The notes below the pieces were generated by a model. That model was not told the DNA's origin, did not search any database, and saw only the letters and a program-made list of their open reading frames with translations. From NCBI GenBank assembly GCA_045595845.1, contig JAZOBF010000009.1, positions 11,852-75,851 on the forward strand: 64,000 nucleotides of DNA, read 5' to 3'. A program made the position numbers and the translations under genes. Positions 41,562 through 50,096 of this stretch are shown here, piece after piece. Within the stretch, counting starts at the first letter, position 1. Each line of letters starts with the position of its first letter. The DNA comes from RGIG3009 sp045595845 (GTDB taxonomy: Bacteria > Bacillota > Clostridia > Oscillospirales > Acutalibacteraceae).

Positions 41562-41636
41562 CTTCCTTTGTTTGACCAAAACAAAAAGCACCGCCTACTG
41601 GCGGTGCTCATTGTTTTGGTGGGGGAAGGTGGATTC
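41554..41636. repeat. Inverted duplication of the tRNA-Tyr 3' end
   Basis: Left arm 41554-41595 and right arm 41600-41636 are an imperfect palindrome: GAATCCACCTTCC, then ACCAAAACAA, then AGCACCGCC, each mirrored on the right. The right arm holds the T-arm and CCA end of tRNA-Tyr plus its terminator. Confidence 0.75.
41587..41608 (-). terminator. Terminator of tRNA-Tyr
   Basis: 9-bp stem AGCACCGCC / GGCGGTGCT with a TACT loop; on the minus strand it is followed by TTTTTGTTTT. Confidence 0.85.
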
Positions 41637-41701
41637 GAACCACCGAAGTCACTGACAACAGATTTACAGTCTGCCCCCTTTGGCCACTCGGGAATTCCCC
41701 C
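41617..41701 (-). tRNA. tRNA-Tyr (GTA anticodon)
   Basis: An 85-base class II tRNA: acceptor GGGGGAA / TTCCCCC, anticodon stem GCAGA / TCTGT-type with loop CTGTAAA (anticodon GTA), a long variable arm, T-arm with TTCGAAT, discriminator A and an encoded CCA. Confidence 0.95.
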
Positions 41702-41720
41702 GCGTCGAAACGCAAGTGTT

Positions 41721-41749
41721 ACTATACCATGTAAAGCGCGGAATGTCAA
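41721..41749 (-). promoter_or_regulatory. Promoter of tRNA-Tyr
   Basis: Minus strand TTGACA (41744-41749), 17-base spacer, TATAGT (41721-41726). Confidence 0.88.
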
Positions 41750-41810
41750 GCATTCTTTTTCAAAAAGTTTGTATTTTTTAATTTTTTGAGGGTTATTCTT
41801 GTGTCTTTTC

Positions 41811-41839
41811 TTGCTTTTCAAAATCGGGTGTGCTATCAT
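41811..41839 (+). promoter_or_regulatory. Promoter of nfnAB
   Basis: TTGCTT (41811-41816), 17-base spacer, TATCAT (41834-41839), 20 bases before the ATG. Confidence 0.65.
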
Positions 41840-41859
41840 ACTCGTATTGAGGTGAAACT

Positions 41860-42693
41860 ATGTACAAAATTGTTAATAAAAGAGCGTTAAACGCTTTTGT
41901 GTCGTTGATGGAAATCGAGGCACCTTTGATTGCTGTAAAAGGCAAAGCCGGACAGTTTGTGATTCTGCGTGTCAATGAAACGGGTGAGCGTATCCCGCTG
42001 ACATTAGCTGATGAAAATCCCGAGCGCGGTACCATTACCATTATGTATCAAAAGGTGGGGAAAACCACGGAGCTGTTGGATACACTCTGTGTTGGCGATT
42101 TCATCTTAGATGTAGTAGGCCCTCTCGGTAAAGCGACTGAGCTTGACGGCTATAAACGCGTGGCAGTTGTGGGAGGTGGTGTCGGTTGCGCCATTGCGTA
42201 TCCGGAAGCCAAAGCATTACACCGACTGGGTGCTCATGTGGATATGATTGTCGGTTTCCGCAACAAAGATATTATCATGTTGGAGGAGGAACTGCAACAA
42301 GTCAGTTCCCGCCTTTTTGTTATGACAGACGACGGCTCCAATGGTAATAAAGGATTTGTGACGGTCAAGTTACAGGAATTATTGGATACCGATGAGCCAT
42401 ATGATTTGGTGATTGCCATTGGGCCGTTGCCCATGATGCGGGCGGTTGCCAATGTCACAAAACCGTATGGGGCTAAAACCATTGTTTCTATGAATCCTAT
42501 CATGGTCGATGGAACAGGTATGTGCGGTGGCTGCCGCTTGACCGTAGGCGGAGAAACAAAATTTGCGTGTGTAGATGGTCCTGAATTCGACGCACATCAA
42601 GTGGATTGGGATGAGGCTATGCACCGACTGGGAATGTATAAAGAACAAGAACACGCTTGCCGAATGGCTTTTATGGAAGGACGAAACGCGTGA
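41860..42693 (+). CDS. nfnA: NfnA-type ferredoxin:NADP+ oxidoreductase, small subunit
   Basis: A 277-residue flavoprotein of the dihydroorotate-dehydrogenase electron-transfer type: FAD domain (QFVILRVNETGERIPLT), NAD-binding domain (VAVVGGGVGCAIAYPEAKAL, YDLVIAIGPLPMMRAV) and a C-terminal [2Fe-2S] site with GMCGGCRLTVGG and FACVDGPEFD. With NfnB it forms the electron-bifurcating complex that balances NADH, NADPH and ferredoxin. The gene overlaps nfnB by one base in TGATG. The same family also serves as a partner of glutamate-synthase-like proteins. Confidence 0.87.
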   Translation: MYKIVNKRALNAFVSLMEIEAPLIAVKGKAGQFVILRVNETGERIPLTLADENPERGTITIMYQKVGKTTELLDTLCVGDFILDVVGPLGKATELDGYKRVAVVGGGVGCAIAYPEAKALHRLGAHVDMIVGFRNKDIIMLEEELQQVSSRLFVMTDDGSNGNKGFVTVKLQELLDTDEPYDLVIAIGPLPMMRAVANVTKPYGAKTIVSMNPIMVDGTGMCGGCRLTVGGETKFACVDGPEFDAHQVDWDEAMHRLGMYKEQEHACRMAFMEGRNA

Positions 42694-44084
42694 TGGCGAT
42701 TAATAATCAACCGACAAAAACTCCTATGCCGGAACAAGAACCGACAATTCGCGCAACCAATTTTAAAGAGGTTGCTTGCGGTTATACAGCTCAAATGGCG
42801 CAAAATGAGGCACAGCGTTGTTTGAATTGCAAAACGAAGCCGTGTGTTTCCGGGTGTCCGGTCAATGTGCAAATACCTGATTTTATTCAAAAAATTACCG
42901 AGGGTGATTTCGAGGGCGCTTATCAGGTCGTGCGGGGAACGAATTCGTTGCCCGCTGTTTGCGGGCGTGTATGCCCGCAGGAAAAACAGTGCGAATCTAA
43001 GTGCGTACGCGGTATCAAAGGCGAGCCTGTCGGCATTGGTCGGTTGGAACGTTTTGTTGCGGATACCCACATGGAAAGTTCGCCAAAATTGCAAAATCAG
43101 CCGCCGCGTAACGGTCATCGCGTAGCGGTGGTTGGTTCGGGCCCTGCAGGGCTTACCTGTGCGGGCGATTTGAACAAACTCGGTTACGATGTTACGGTTT
43201 TCGAGGCGTTTCACACGGCAGGCGGTGTGCTGATGTACGGCATTCCCGAATTCCGTTTGCCCAAAGAGATCGTGCAAAACGAGATAAATTTGCTCAAAGA
43301 GACGGGCGTGGATATTCAGACGAACATGGTCATCGGCAAAATTTTGGATATCGATGAATTGTTTGAACAGGGGTTCGAAGCGGTGTTTGTCGGAAGCGGC
43401 GCCGGTCTGCCCAGCTTTATGGGAATTCCGGGTGAAGGACTGCTGGGCGTGCTGTCGGCAAATGAATTCCTAACCCGTATTAATTTAATGAAAGGGTATC
43501 ATGAAGAATACGATACCCCCGTGCCGCGGGCAAAACAAGTGGCGGTTGTTGGTGGCGGCAATGTTGCGATGGATGCCGCGCGTTGTGCCAAGCGCTTGGG
43601 TGCCGAAAAGGTCTATATCGTTTATCGCCGTGGGGAAGAAGAGATGCCCGCTCGTAAAGAGGAAATCCATCACGCCAAACAAGAGGGTATTGAATTTCTC
43701 TTCTTGACGGCCCCCGTTGCCGTGCATGGAGACGATAATGGCTTTGTTACATCCTTAGAATGTGTGTCAATGGAATTGACCGAGCCGGATGAATCCGGTA
43801 GACGCCGACCGATAGAAATCAAAGGGAGCAATCATCAACTTCCGGTCGATATGGTGATTGCCGCTATCGGAAACACTCCCAATCCGTTGATTCGCACTAC
43901 CACACCGGGATTGGAAGTGAATCGACGCGGTTGTTTGGTTGTGAATGAAGAGACCTTACAGACAACTCGTGAGGGCGTCTATGCCGGCGGAGATGCTGTT
44001 ACCGGCGCCGCTACCGTCATTTTGGCAATGGGAGCGGGCAAAAAGGCGGCAACAGCTATCCATCGGTATTTAATGGGGGAATAA
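42693..44084 (+). CDS. nfnB: NfnB / glutamate synthase small-subunit-like flavoprotein
   Basis: A 463-residue protein. The N-terminal domain has two Cys clusters for [4Fe-4S] centres (CLNCKTKPCVSGCPVNVQIPD and CGRVCPQEKQCESKCVRG); two nucleotide-binding domains follow (VAVVGSGPAGLTCAG for FAD, VAVVGGGNVAMDAARCA for NADPH) and the closing GDAVTGAATVILAMGAGKKAA. Next to NfnA and without the glutamate synthase large subunit, it is best read as NfnB, which transfers electrons between NADPH, NADH and ferredoxin. The ATG at 42693 gives the family N-terminus. Confidence 0.88.
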   Translation: MAINNQPTKTPMPEQEPTIRATNFKEVACGYTAQMAQNEAQRCLNCKTKPCVSGCPVNVQIPDFIQKITEGDFEGAYQVVRGTNSLPAVCGRVCPQEKQCESKCVRGIKGEPVGIGRLERFVADTHMESSPKLQNQPPRNGHRVAVVGSGPAGLTCAGDLNKLGYDVTVFEAFHTAGGVLMYGIPEFRLPKEIVQNEINLLKETGVDIQTNMVIGKILDIDELFEQGFEAVFVGSGAGLPSFMGIPGEGLLGVLSANEFLTRINLMKGYHEEYDTPVPRAKQVAVVGGGNVAMDAARCAKRLGAEKVYIVYRRGEEEMPARKEEIHHAKQEGIEFLFLTAPVAVHGDDNGFVTSLECVSMELTEPDESGRRRPIEIKGSNHQLPVDMVIAAIGNTPNPLIRTTTPGLEVNRRGCLVVNEETLQTTREGVYAGGDAVTGAATVILAMGAGKKAATAIHRYLMGE

Positions 44085-44177
44085 GTCGAATTTAGTCAAT
44101 TTATGCAAAATTAGGAAATTATTTTGACTATTTTGACATTCTTTTTGCAATTTGTATAAATTTTTTAAAATTAGATG

Positions 44178-44206
44178 TTGACTTTTTAAAATACTTGCGT
44201 TATACT
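44178..44206 (+). promoter_or_regulatory. Promoter of the SigH-like gene
   Basis: TTGACT (44178-44183), 17-base spacer, TATACT (44201-44206), in an AT-rich stretch of about 160 bases after nfnB. Confidence 0.78.
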
Positions 44207-44246
44207 ATACTCTGTTGTGAAGCGTGTTGGTATGAGGTGATCCTGT

Positions 44247-44810
44247 TTGACTGCCTTCTTAACAGGCTTGAGCGAACTCCGTGACGAAGAACTGGCAGTT
44301 CTGGCGCATGATAAAAATGAGGAAGCGTTTACGCTTTTAGTTTCTCGGTGTTCGGGGATGTTAAAGGCGTTATCTGATAAGTATTGCACCGGAGCATGGG
44401 ATCCTGAAGATTTGCAACAGGAAGGGCTTTTGGGTTTACTGTCTGCGGTGCAGACATACCGCCCCGAAACGGATGTTACTTTTCGAACCTACGCCTATGC
44501 TTGCGCTCACAACCGTATGATTTCCGCGTTACGGCGCAAAGGCATAGAATCGGAGCTTTTGGATACGGAGGACGAGCCTGTATCCGATTTCGGTGACGAT
44601 GATCCTGCCTCTCTCTTGGTACGCCAAGAAGAGTTGCTACAGTTACGCGAGCGTTTACGCGCGGGTTTAAGCGCGTTGGAGTATCGCGTATTGATGGCGC
44701 ATTTAAGCGGATATTCCTACCGTGAAATTGCCCAACAACTGGGAATCACGGAAAAAGCGGTGGATAATGCGCGTCAGCGTTTACGCCGCAAGCTATCTCT
44801 CTCTTTATGA
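44247..44810 (+). CDS. Sigma-70 family factor, SigH-like
   Basis: A 187-residue sigma factor with regions 2 and 4 only. Region 2: LRDEELAVLAHDKNEEAFTLLV, DPEDLQQEGLLGLLSAVQTY, TFRTYAYACAHNRMISALRR. Region 4: LSALEYRVLMAHLSGYSYREIAQQLGITEKAVDNARQRLRRKL, whose wording is close to Bacillus SigH, the factor for early stationary phase and spo0A expression. It is shorter than SigH (218), so orthology is not certain. A TTG start at 44247 follows GAGGTG by 7 bases. Confidence 0.8.
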   Translation: MTAFLTGLSELRDEELAVLAHDKNEEAFTLLVSRCSGMLKALSDKYCTGAWDPEDLQQEGLLGLLSAVQTYRPETDVTFRTYAYACAHNRMISALRRKGIESELLDTEDEPVSDFGDDDPASLLVRQEELLQLRERLRAGLSALEYRVLMAHLSGYSYREIAQQLGITEKAVDNARQRLRRKLSLSL

Positions 44811-44814
44811 TTGT

Positions 44815-44836
44815 AAACGGATGTACACCGTTTTCA
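44815..44836 (+). terminator. Weak terminator after the SigH-like gene
   Basis: Short hairpin AAACGG / CCGTTT around a TGTACA core, followed by TTC. It may only pause transcription before the zinc-ribbon gene. Confidence 0.4.
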
Positions 44837-44930
44837 ATATGCCGGGCAGCCAAATTAGAGCGTTGCTTTTTACAAGGTGCCGATCTTATTCTGTTGCAGG
44901 GCAAACATTATTACAAGTGAGGTAAGACAC

Positions 44931-45209
44931 ATGTACGAAGACAAGACTCTAGTCTGCAAGGAATGCGGCGCAGAATTTGTGTTCACCGCCGGTGAGCAGG
45001 AGTTCTATGCTGAGAAAGGCTTTGTGAACGAGCCCCAGCGCTGCAAGGCTTGCCGCGACGCTCGGAAGAACGCTGCGAGACCTGAAAGAGAGATGCACAC
45101 TGCTATCTGTGCCAACTGTGGCAAAGAGGCGAAAGTGCCTTTCAAGCCTCGTGAGGACCGCCCCGTGTATTGCAGCGAGTGCTTCGCAAGCATGAGAGGC
45201 GAGGAATAA
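44931..45209 (+). CDS. Small zinc-ribbon protein
   Basis: A 92-residue protein with four C-x2-C pairs: CKECG and CKACR in the N-terminal zf-trcl-like ribbon, CANCG and CSECF in the C-terminal ribbon, separated by a basic linker (RKNAARPERE). No membrane or enzyme domain. Such proteins are common in Clostridia and Actinobacteria, and their role is unknown, perhaps nucleic-acid or ribosome binding. Codons are more biased than in neighbours (CTC, AAG, CGC), suggesting high expression. The ATG at 44931 follows GTGAGG. Confidence 0.85.
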   Translation: MYEDKTLVCKECGAEFVFTAGEQEFYAEKGFVNEPQRCKACRDARKNAARPEREMHTAICANCGKEAKVPFKPREDRPVYCSECFASMRGEE

Positions 45210-45219
45210 TTGCTTTTCA

Positions 45220-45247
45220 AAAACCGCCCAATTGGGCGGTTTTCTTG
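45220..45247 (+). terminator. Terminator after the zinc-ribbon gene
   Basis: 10-bp stem AAAACCGCCC / GGGCGGTTTT, AATT loop, T-rich tail. Confidence 0.88.
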
Positions 45248-45273
45248 CTTTTTATTAGGAAAACGAAGAGGTC

Positions 45274-45302
45274 TTGACATTGAAATATGTCATTGGTATA
45301 AT
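45274..45302 (+). promoter_or_regulatory. Promoter of the liv operon
   Basis: Perfect consensus TTGACA (45274-45279), 17-base spacer, TATAAT (45297-45302); expected to be very strong. Confidence 0.92.
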
Positions 45303-45336
45303 ATTATACACAATAAATTGGAAATGGGGTTTTAGT

Positions 45337-46446
45337 ATGAAAAAGGTTCTTTGCTTGCTCATGGCGGTACTGTTCATCGCGACCTGCTTTGCGGGTTGCG
45401 GTAAAGACGAAGCCAACACGATCTTTATCGGTGCTACGGGTCCTTTGACCGGTGATGCTTCTTCTTACGGCAACTCTGTTAACAATGGTGCACTCCTTGC
45501 TGTTGAAGAGATCAATGCTGCGGGTGGTCTGAACGGTATCATGCTGAAGTTCGAAATGAAGGACGACAAAGCCACGGCCGGCGATGCGGCTACCGGTTAT
45601 GACAGTCTGATGGACGAAGGTATGCAGATTTCTCTCGGTAGTGTTACCTCCGGTTCTTGTGAGTCTTTCGCAGCAAAATCGGTTGAAGACAACCTGTTCT
45701 TCATCACGCCTTCTGCTTCCGCGGCCAATGTTATTGCCGACCGTGCGAATGCGTTCCGTGTTTGCTTTGGCGATCCCGATCAGGGGACACTGGCTGCTGA
45801 TGAGTTAGAGAAAGCCGGCTACAAAAAGATCGGTGCAATCTACGACAGCAGTGATGATTATTCCAGTGGTATCTATGAAGCATTCAAAGCGGCGATGAAA
45901 GAGAAGAATATCACCTACATCGAGCAATCCTTCGATGCGGAAAACAAAAAGGACTTCTCGACTCAGGTGGAAGCTTTGAAAAATTGTGATGCGATCTTCC
46001 TGCCCATCTACTACACCGAGGCCGGCCTGATTGCGAAGGCTTGCGTTGCAAAGGGGTGCACCGCTGTCCTCTTTGGCTGTGACGGTCTGGACGGCGTTGC
46101 CGATCAGATTGATGCAACCGTTACCAACAAGATTTCCTACATTACTCCTTTTGATGTAAACAGCACAGCCGATGTTCCGAAGGCATTTGTTGATGCTTAT
46201 AAAGCGAAGTACAACGAGACTCCGGACCAGTTTGCTGCCGATGGTTATGATGCTATCTACGCTATCTACAACGCGATGAAGGTTGCCAACATCACCGACG
46301 CCGACATTGAGCCGAGTGCCCTGTGCGAAGCAGTGAAGGCAGCAATCACCGCGGATTCCTTCAAGCTTGACGGTGCTACCGGTGAAATGAAGTGGGATGC
46401 TTCGGGTGCTTGTACCAAGATTCCCCAGATCGTAGAAGTTAACTAA
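45337..46446 (+). CDS. livJ: Branched-chain amino acid ABC transporter, substrate-binding lipoprotein
   Basis: A 369-residue lipoprotein with a signal peptide (KKVLCLLMAVLFIATCFAGC) whose Cys at 20 is the lipidation site, then a type I periplasmic-binding fold: IFIGATGPLTGDASSYG, NGALLAVEEINAAGGLNG, GSVTSGSC, DPDQGTLAADEL. It captures leucine, isoleucine or valine outside the membrane; the exact ligand is inferred from the operon. Codon bias (CTG, AAG, GGT) indicates high expression. A strong hairpin separates it from livH. Confidence 0.93.
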   Translation: MKKVLCLLMAVLFIATCFAGCGKDEANTIFIGATGPLTGDASSYGNSVNNGALLAVEEINAAGGLNGIMLKFEMKDDKATAGDAATGYDSLMDEGMQISLGSVTSGSCESFAAKSVEDNLFFITPSASAANVIADRANAFRVCFGDPDQGTLAADELEKAGYKKIGAIYDSSDDYSSGIYEAFKAAMKEKNITYIEQSFDAENKKDFSTQVEALKNCDAIFLPIYYTEAGLIAKACVAKGCTAVLFGCDGLDGVADQIDATVTNKISYITPFDVNSTADVPKAFVDAYKAKYNETPDQFAADGYDAIYAIYNAMKVANITDADIEPSALCEAVKAAITADSFKLDGATGEMKWDASGACTKIPQIVEVN

Positions 46447-46464
46447 GTTATTGTCTGCTGTTCC

Positions 46465-46498
46465 GTCTGACCGGGAGGAGTTTACCTCCCGGTCAGAC
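46465..46498 (+). terminator. Intercistronic hairpin after livJ
   Basis: Perfect 14-bp GC-rich stem GTCTGACCGGGAGG / CCTCCCGGTCAGAC with a 6-base loop but only a weak T-tract. Probably a partial terminator or mRNA-stabilising element that lets the binding protein be made in excess. Confidence 0.75.
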
Positions 46499-46543
46499 TC
46501 TTGTCATATTTCCGAGTGATTCTAATCTCTAAGGAGAGCGTAT

Positions 46544-47407
46544 ATGAGTACGATTTTAGACGGTCTCAGTCTTGGTGCGATTTATGCTTTAATTGCATTG
46601 GGATATACCATGGTATACGGTATTGCTAAAATGTTAAACTTCGCTCACGGTGATATTATCATGGTGGGTGCTTATGCTATTTTTGTTTTATTAGGCATGA
46701 GCGGTAATTTATTTCTTGCCATTCTCGTTTCTATTTTGCTATGCGCAGTTACGGGCGTGGTGGTGGAAAAACTTGCTTATAAGCCGTTGCGTTCAGCTTC
46801 GCCGCTGGCTGTCCTAATCACCGCGATTGGTGTCAGCTATTTCCTTCAAGGTACGGCTCAGCTGATTTTCGGCTCCAAATCGCAGCCGATTACGCTGCCT
46901 TCTTTCGGCAGCCTTCAAATTGGGAATTTCCAGATCGAACTGCGCACGGTGATTACACTGGGCGTGGGCGCTCTGCTTATGATTGGGTTAACGCTATTCG
47001 TTAAATATACCCGTACCGGCCGCGCCATGCTGGCGGTATCGGAGGATAAGGGCGCAGCACAACTGATGGGTGTGAATGTCAATCGTATTATTATGATTAC
47101 CTTTGCTATTGGTTCCACTTTGGCTGCGTGTGCCAGTTTCTTTTATTTGTTGCAAATCCCATCCGTCAGTCCGACGCTTGGTGCCATGCCCGGTATCAAG
47201 GCATTTGCTGCTGCCGTCATCGGTGGTATCGGCTCCATTCCCGGTGCTATGCTTGGCGGTGTGCTGTTGGGATTGGTGGAAAAGATTTGTGCCAGTATTC
47301 CTGCGCTTAACCCGTATACCACGGCTATTGAATTCGGCTTGTTGATTCTCATTCTGCTTGTCAGACCGCTCGGCTTGCTTGGTGTGAGAAGAAGAGAGAA
47401 GGTGTGA
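46544..47407 (+). CDS. livH: Branched-chain amino acid ABC transporter permease LivH
   Basis: A 287-residue inner membrane permease with about eight hydrophobic helices. It begins GLSLGAIYALIALGYTMVYG and LNFAHGDIIMVGAY, the LivH hallmarks, and has the coupling loop EDKGAAQLMGVNVNRIIM and GIGSIPGAMLGG near the C-terminus. AAGGAG precedes the ATG. Forms the channel with LivM. Confidence 0.95.
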   Translation: MSTILDGLSLGAIYALIALGYTMVYGIAKMLNFAHGDIIMVGAYAIFVLLGMSGNLFLAILVSILLCAVTGVVVEKLAYKPLRSASPLAVLITAIGVSYFLQGTAQLIFGSKSQPITLPSFGSLQIGNFQIELRTVITLGVGALLMIGLTLFVKYTRTGRAMLAVSEDKGAAQLMGVNVNRIIMITFAIGSTLAACASFFYLLQIPSVSPTLGAMPGIKAFAAAVIGGIGSIPGAMLGGVLLGLVEKICASIPALNPYTTAIEFGLLILILLVRPLGLLGVRRREKV

Positions 47408-47411
47408 TGAT

Positions 47412-48563
47412 ATGGAAAAAGGTACGACAAAAAAACGGTTTTCTTTCGAACTGAATCATCACATCAACTGGATGATTGTTACGGTCGCACTTGTTGCGAT
47501 TGTGTTGCTCAGTTTTGCAGGCGCACTGGGACGCAGCGATGTTTCGCTTTTAAACCGTGTTGCCTACAGCATCGTTTTGGCGGTTTCACTCAATCTGGTC
47601 GTGGGATTTTTGGGTGAACTCAGTCTCGGTCACGCCGGCTTCATGTGCGTCGGCGCCTACATTGGTTGTTATGTTGCCAATATTTTAAACGGTATGATGG
47701 GTAGTTCTGTACTGGTACTGATTATTACGATGCTTGTCGGTGGCTTGGTGGCGGCGGCTTTCGGTTTTATCATTGGTTTGCCGGCTTTGCGCTTAAAAGG
47801 TGACTACCTGGCCATTGCAACATTGGCATTTGGTGAGATTGTTCGTAATGTCTTTAAAAATGTGCCTTATTTTGGCGGTGCCAGGGGTTTGATGGTGAAC
47901 AAGATTTTCAGTTCCACAAAACCGACCTTGTTGATTATCTCCTTCATTGTTGTATTGATCACCATAGTTTTTACTCAAAATCTGATTCGCAGTAAACATG
48001 GTCGTGCTATTACGGCAATCCGTGATAATGAAATTGCCGCGAAAGCGATGGGCATCAATGTTACTTACTATAAACTCTTTGTCTTTGTGTTTGCGGCATT
48101 TTTTGCGGGTGTCGCGGGTGTACTGTACGGCCATCAGACGACCCCTGTCATGTATTCGTTCTTCTCATACAACTATTCGATTGAAATACTCGTTATGGTT
48201 GTACTGGGAGGCATGGGAAATATTACAGGTTCCATTTTGGCGGCAACCTTGATTACTTATGTCAACTTTATTTTGCAGAATGAATTGACCGGTAATTTGG
48301 CGGCGCTGAAACTGTTGATTTATGCACTTATTCTCATTGCTGTTGTGTTGTTCAACAACGCCCCTGTGTTCCGTCCGCTTAAGGAAAAACTGAATTTGCG
48401 TCGGTTATTTGATAAACGACGCACGCCCGGCAATGTGAAAGATGACGCGGCGGCTTGGGACCGCGTACCGACAAAAATACAGATGGATGAACTGCTATCG
48501 GTAGATTTTACTCCCACGAACTATCAACCGGATAAGAAATCTGCAGAGGGGAGGGACGACTGA
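47412..48563 (+). CDS. livM: Branched-chain amino acid ABC transporter permease LivM
   Basis: A 383-residue permease. Membrane core with LNLVVGFLGELSLGHAGFMCVGAY, the coupling loop IRDNEIAAKAMGINV and GMGNITGSILAATLITY. A C-terminal cytoplasmic tail of about 55 charged residues (RRLFDKRRTPGNVK...) is longer than in E. coli LivM and common in Clostridia. The gene lies 4 bases after livH and overlaps livG by one base. Confidence 0.94.
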   Translation: MEKGTTKKRFSFELNHHINWMIVTVALVAIVLLSFAGALGRSDVSLLNRVAYSIVLAVSLNLVVGFLGELSLGHAGFMCVGAYIGCYVANILNGMMGSSVLVLIITMLVGGLVAAAFGFIIGLPALRLKGDYLAIATLAFGEIVRNVFKNVPYFGGARGLMVNKIFSSTKPTLLIISFIVVLITIVFTQNLIRSKHGRAITAIRDNEIAAKAMGINVTYYKLFVFVFAAFFAGVAGVLYGHQTTPVMYSFFSYNYSIEILVMVVLGGMGNITGSILAATLITYVNFILQNELTGNLAALKLLIYALILIAVVLFNNAPVFRPLKEKLNLRRLFDKRRTPGNVKDDAAAWDRVPTKIQMDELLSVDFTPTNYQPDKKSAEGRDD

Positions 48564-49333
48564 TGTCTGATATCGTTTTGGAAACCAAAAACTTGGGCAT
48601 TTCGTTCGGCGGTTTACAAGCAGTTCAAAACTTGAATCTGCAGATTCGTAAGCGTCAATTGTATGGCTTGGTCGGCCCGAACGGTGCGGGAAAAACCACG
48701 GTTTTCAATATGTTAACGGGTGTCTATGCCCCCACAACCGGTTCTTTCTACCTGGAAGGCGAGGACCTTACCGGCAAAAAACAAGAAACCATCAATCATA
48801 AAGGGATTGCGCGTACCTTTCAAAACATTCGCTTGTTTAACAATATGAGCGTTATCCGTAATGTTATGGTCGGTCTTCATAATCAGCCTGAATTCTCATG
48901 CAACCCGTTCACAAGTATGTTCCGCCTACCCGGTTTCTTCAAAAGCGAGCGCAAAATGCGTGAGCGCGCGAAGGAGATTTTGCGTATCTTTGATCTCGAG
49001 GAAGAGCGGAATAACCTTTCGTGCAACTTGCCGTACGGTAAACAGCGCAAGCTGGAGATCGCCCGCGCGCTTGCTACAAATCCCAAACTGCTTTTGTTGG
49101 ATGAGCCGGCTGCCGGTATGAACCCTCACGAAACGGAAGACTTGATGAATATCATTCGGTATATCCGTGACAATTTTGATATGACCATTTTGTTAATCGA
49201 GCACGATATGAAATTTGTGGCAGGTTTGTGTGACGAGGTTACGGTGCTGAATTTCGGCACGATGTTGGCACAAGGCACGCCCGAGGTTGCGCTCAACGAC
49301 CCCGAGGTCATCAAAGCGTACATTGGAGGTTGA
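48563..49333 (+). CDS. livG: Branched-chain amino acid ABC transporter ATPase LivG
   Basis: A 256-residue ATPase. Walker A GPNGAGKTT, Q-loop RTFQNIRLF, signature NLPYGKQRKLEIARAL (LivG has this variant of LSGGQ), Walker B LLLDEPAAGMNPHE and the switch His in IEHDMKF. It pairs with LivF to drive transport. The start overlaps the livM stop in TGATG. Confidence 0.95.
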   Translation: MSDIVLETKNLGISFGGLQAVQNLNLQIRKRQLYGLVGPNGAGKTTVFNMLTGVYAPTTGSFYLEGEDLTGKKQETINHKGIARTFQNIRLFNNMSVIRNVMVGLHNQPEFSCNPFTSMFRLPGFFKSERKMRERAKEILRIFDLEEERNNLSCNLPYGKQRKLEIARALATNPKLLLLDEPAAGMNPHETEDLMNIIRYIRDNFDMTILLIEHDMKFVAGLCDEVTVLNFGTMLAQGTPEVALNDPEVIKAYIGG

Positions 49334-49337
49334 TGAC

Positions 49338-50048
49338 ATGGCATTGTTGGAAGTGAAAGATCTCACGGTGTTTTACGGTGTGATCCAAGCGCTTAAAGGT
49401 ATTAGTTTTGAAGTAAACAAAGGCGAGATCGTGACTCTCATCGGTGCAAACGGTGCAGGGAAGACCACCACGATGCAAAGTGTAATGGGCCTAATCCCCA
49501 GTAAAAGCGGTACGGTCATATACAATGGCATGGATATTACGAAAAAGCCGTGTCACAGTATTGTGCGCTTAGGCATGACGCAAGTACCGGAAGGCCGTCG
49601 CGTATTCCAGGAATTAACAGTTTATGAAAATCTGTTGATGGGCGCGTACACGGAACAAAGTAAGACCAAGATTAAACGCGATATTGAGGAGATATACGAG
49701 TGGTTCCCTCGTCTTGGCGAGCGTAAAAAACAAGTTGCCGGAACGCTTTCGGGTGGTGAACAGCAAATGTTGGCAATGGGGCGTGCCATGATGAGTCACC
49801 CCGAACTGTTGATGTTGGATGAACCATCCATGGGCTTGTCACCGTTGCTTGTGGATCAAGTGTTTGAAATTATTAAAAATTTCCAAAAGAACGGTACCAC
49901 CATTTTGCTCGTTGAGCAGAATGCGGGTAAATCGTTGGCAATCTCCGACCGTGCTTATGTATTGGAAAACGGAAATATCGTTCTCTCGGGTAAGGGCGAG
50001 GAATTGCTGAAAAGTGATATGGTCAAAAAAGCGTATTTAGGTGGCTAA
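49338..50048 (+). CDS. livF: Branched-chain amino acid ABC transporter ATPase LivF
   Basis: A 236-residue ATPase. Walker A GANGAGKTT, VPEGRRVFQELTVYENL, signature LSGGEQQMLAMGRA and Walker B LMLDEPSMGLSP are the LivF pattern. The ATG at 49338 follows GGAGG of the livG end by 7 bases. Last gene of the operon; a long bidirectional terminator follows. Confidence 0.95.
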   Translation: MALLEVKDLTVFYGVIQALKGISFEVNKGEIVTLIGANGAGKTTTMQSVMGLIPSKSGTVIYNGMDITKKPCHSIVRLGMTQVPEGRRVFQELTVYENLLMGAYTEQSKTKIKRDIEEIYEWFPRLGERKKQVAGTLSGGEQQMLAMGRAMMSHPELLMLDEPSMGLSPLLVDQVFEIIKNFQKNGTTILLVEQNAGKSLAISDRAYVLENGNIVLSGKGEELLKSDMVKKAYLGG

Positions 50049-50051
50049 ATA

Positions 50052-50089
50052 AAAAGGCTGTGCATCCACTAAGGATGCACAGCCTTTTG
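50052..50089. terminator. Bidirectional terminator between livF and galK
   Basis: 16-bp perfect stem AAAAGGCTGTGCATCC / GGATGCACAGCCTTTT with a 5-base loop between convergent genes. Confidence 0.93.
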
Positions 50090-50096
50090 TTGTATG

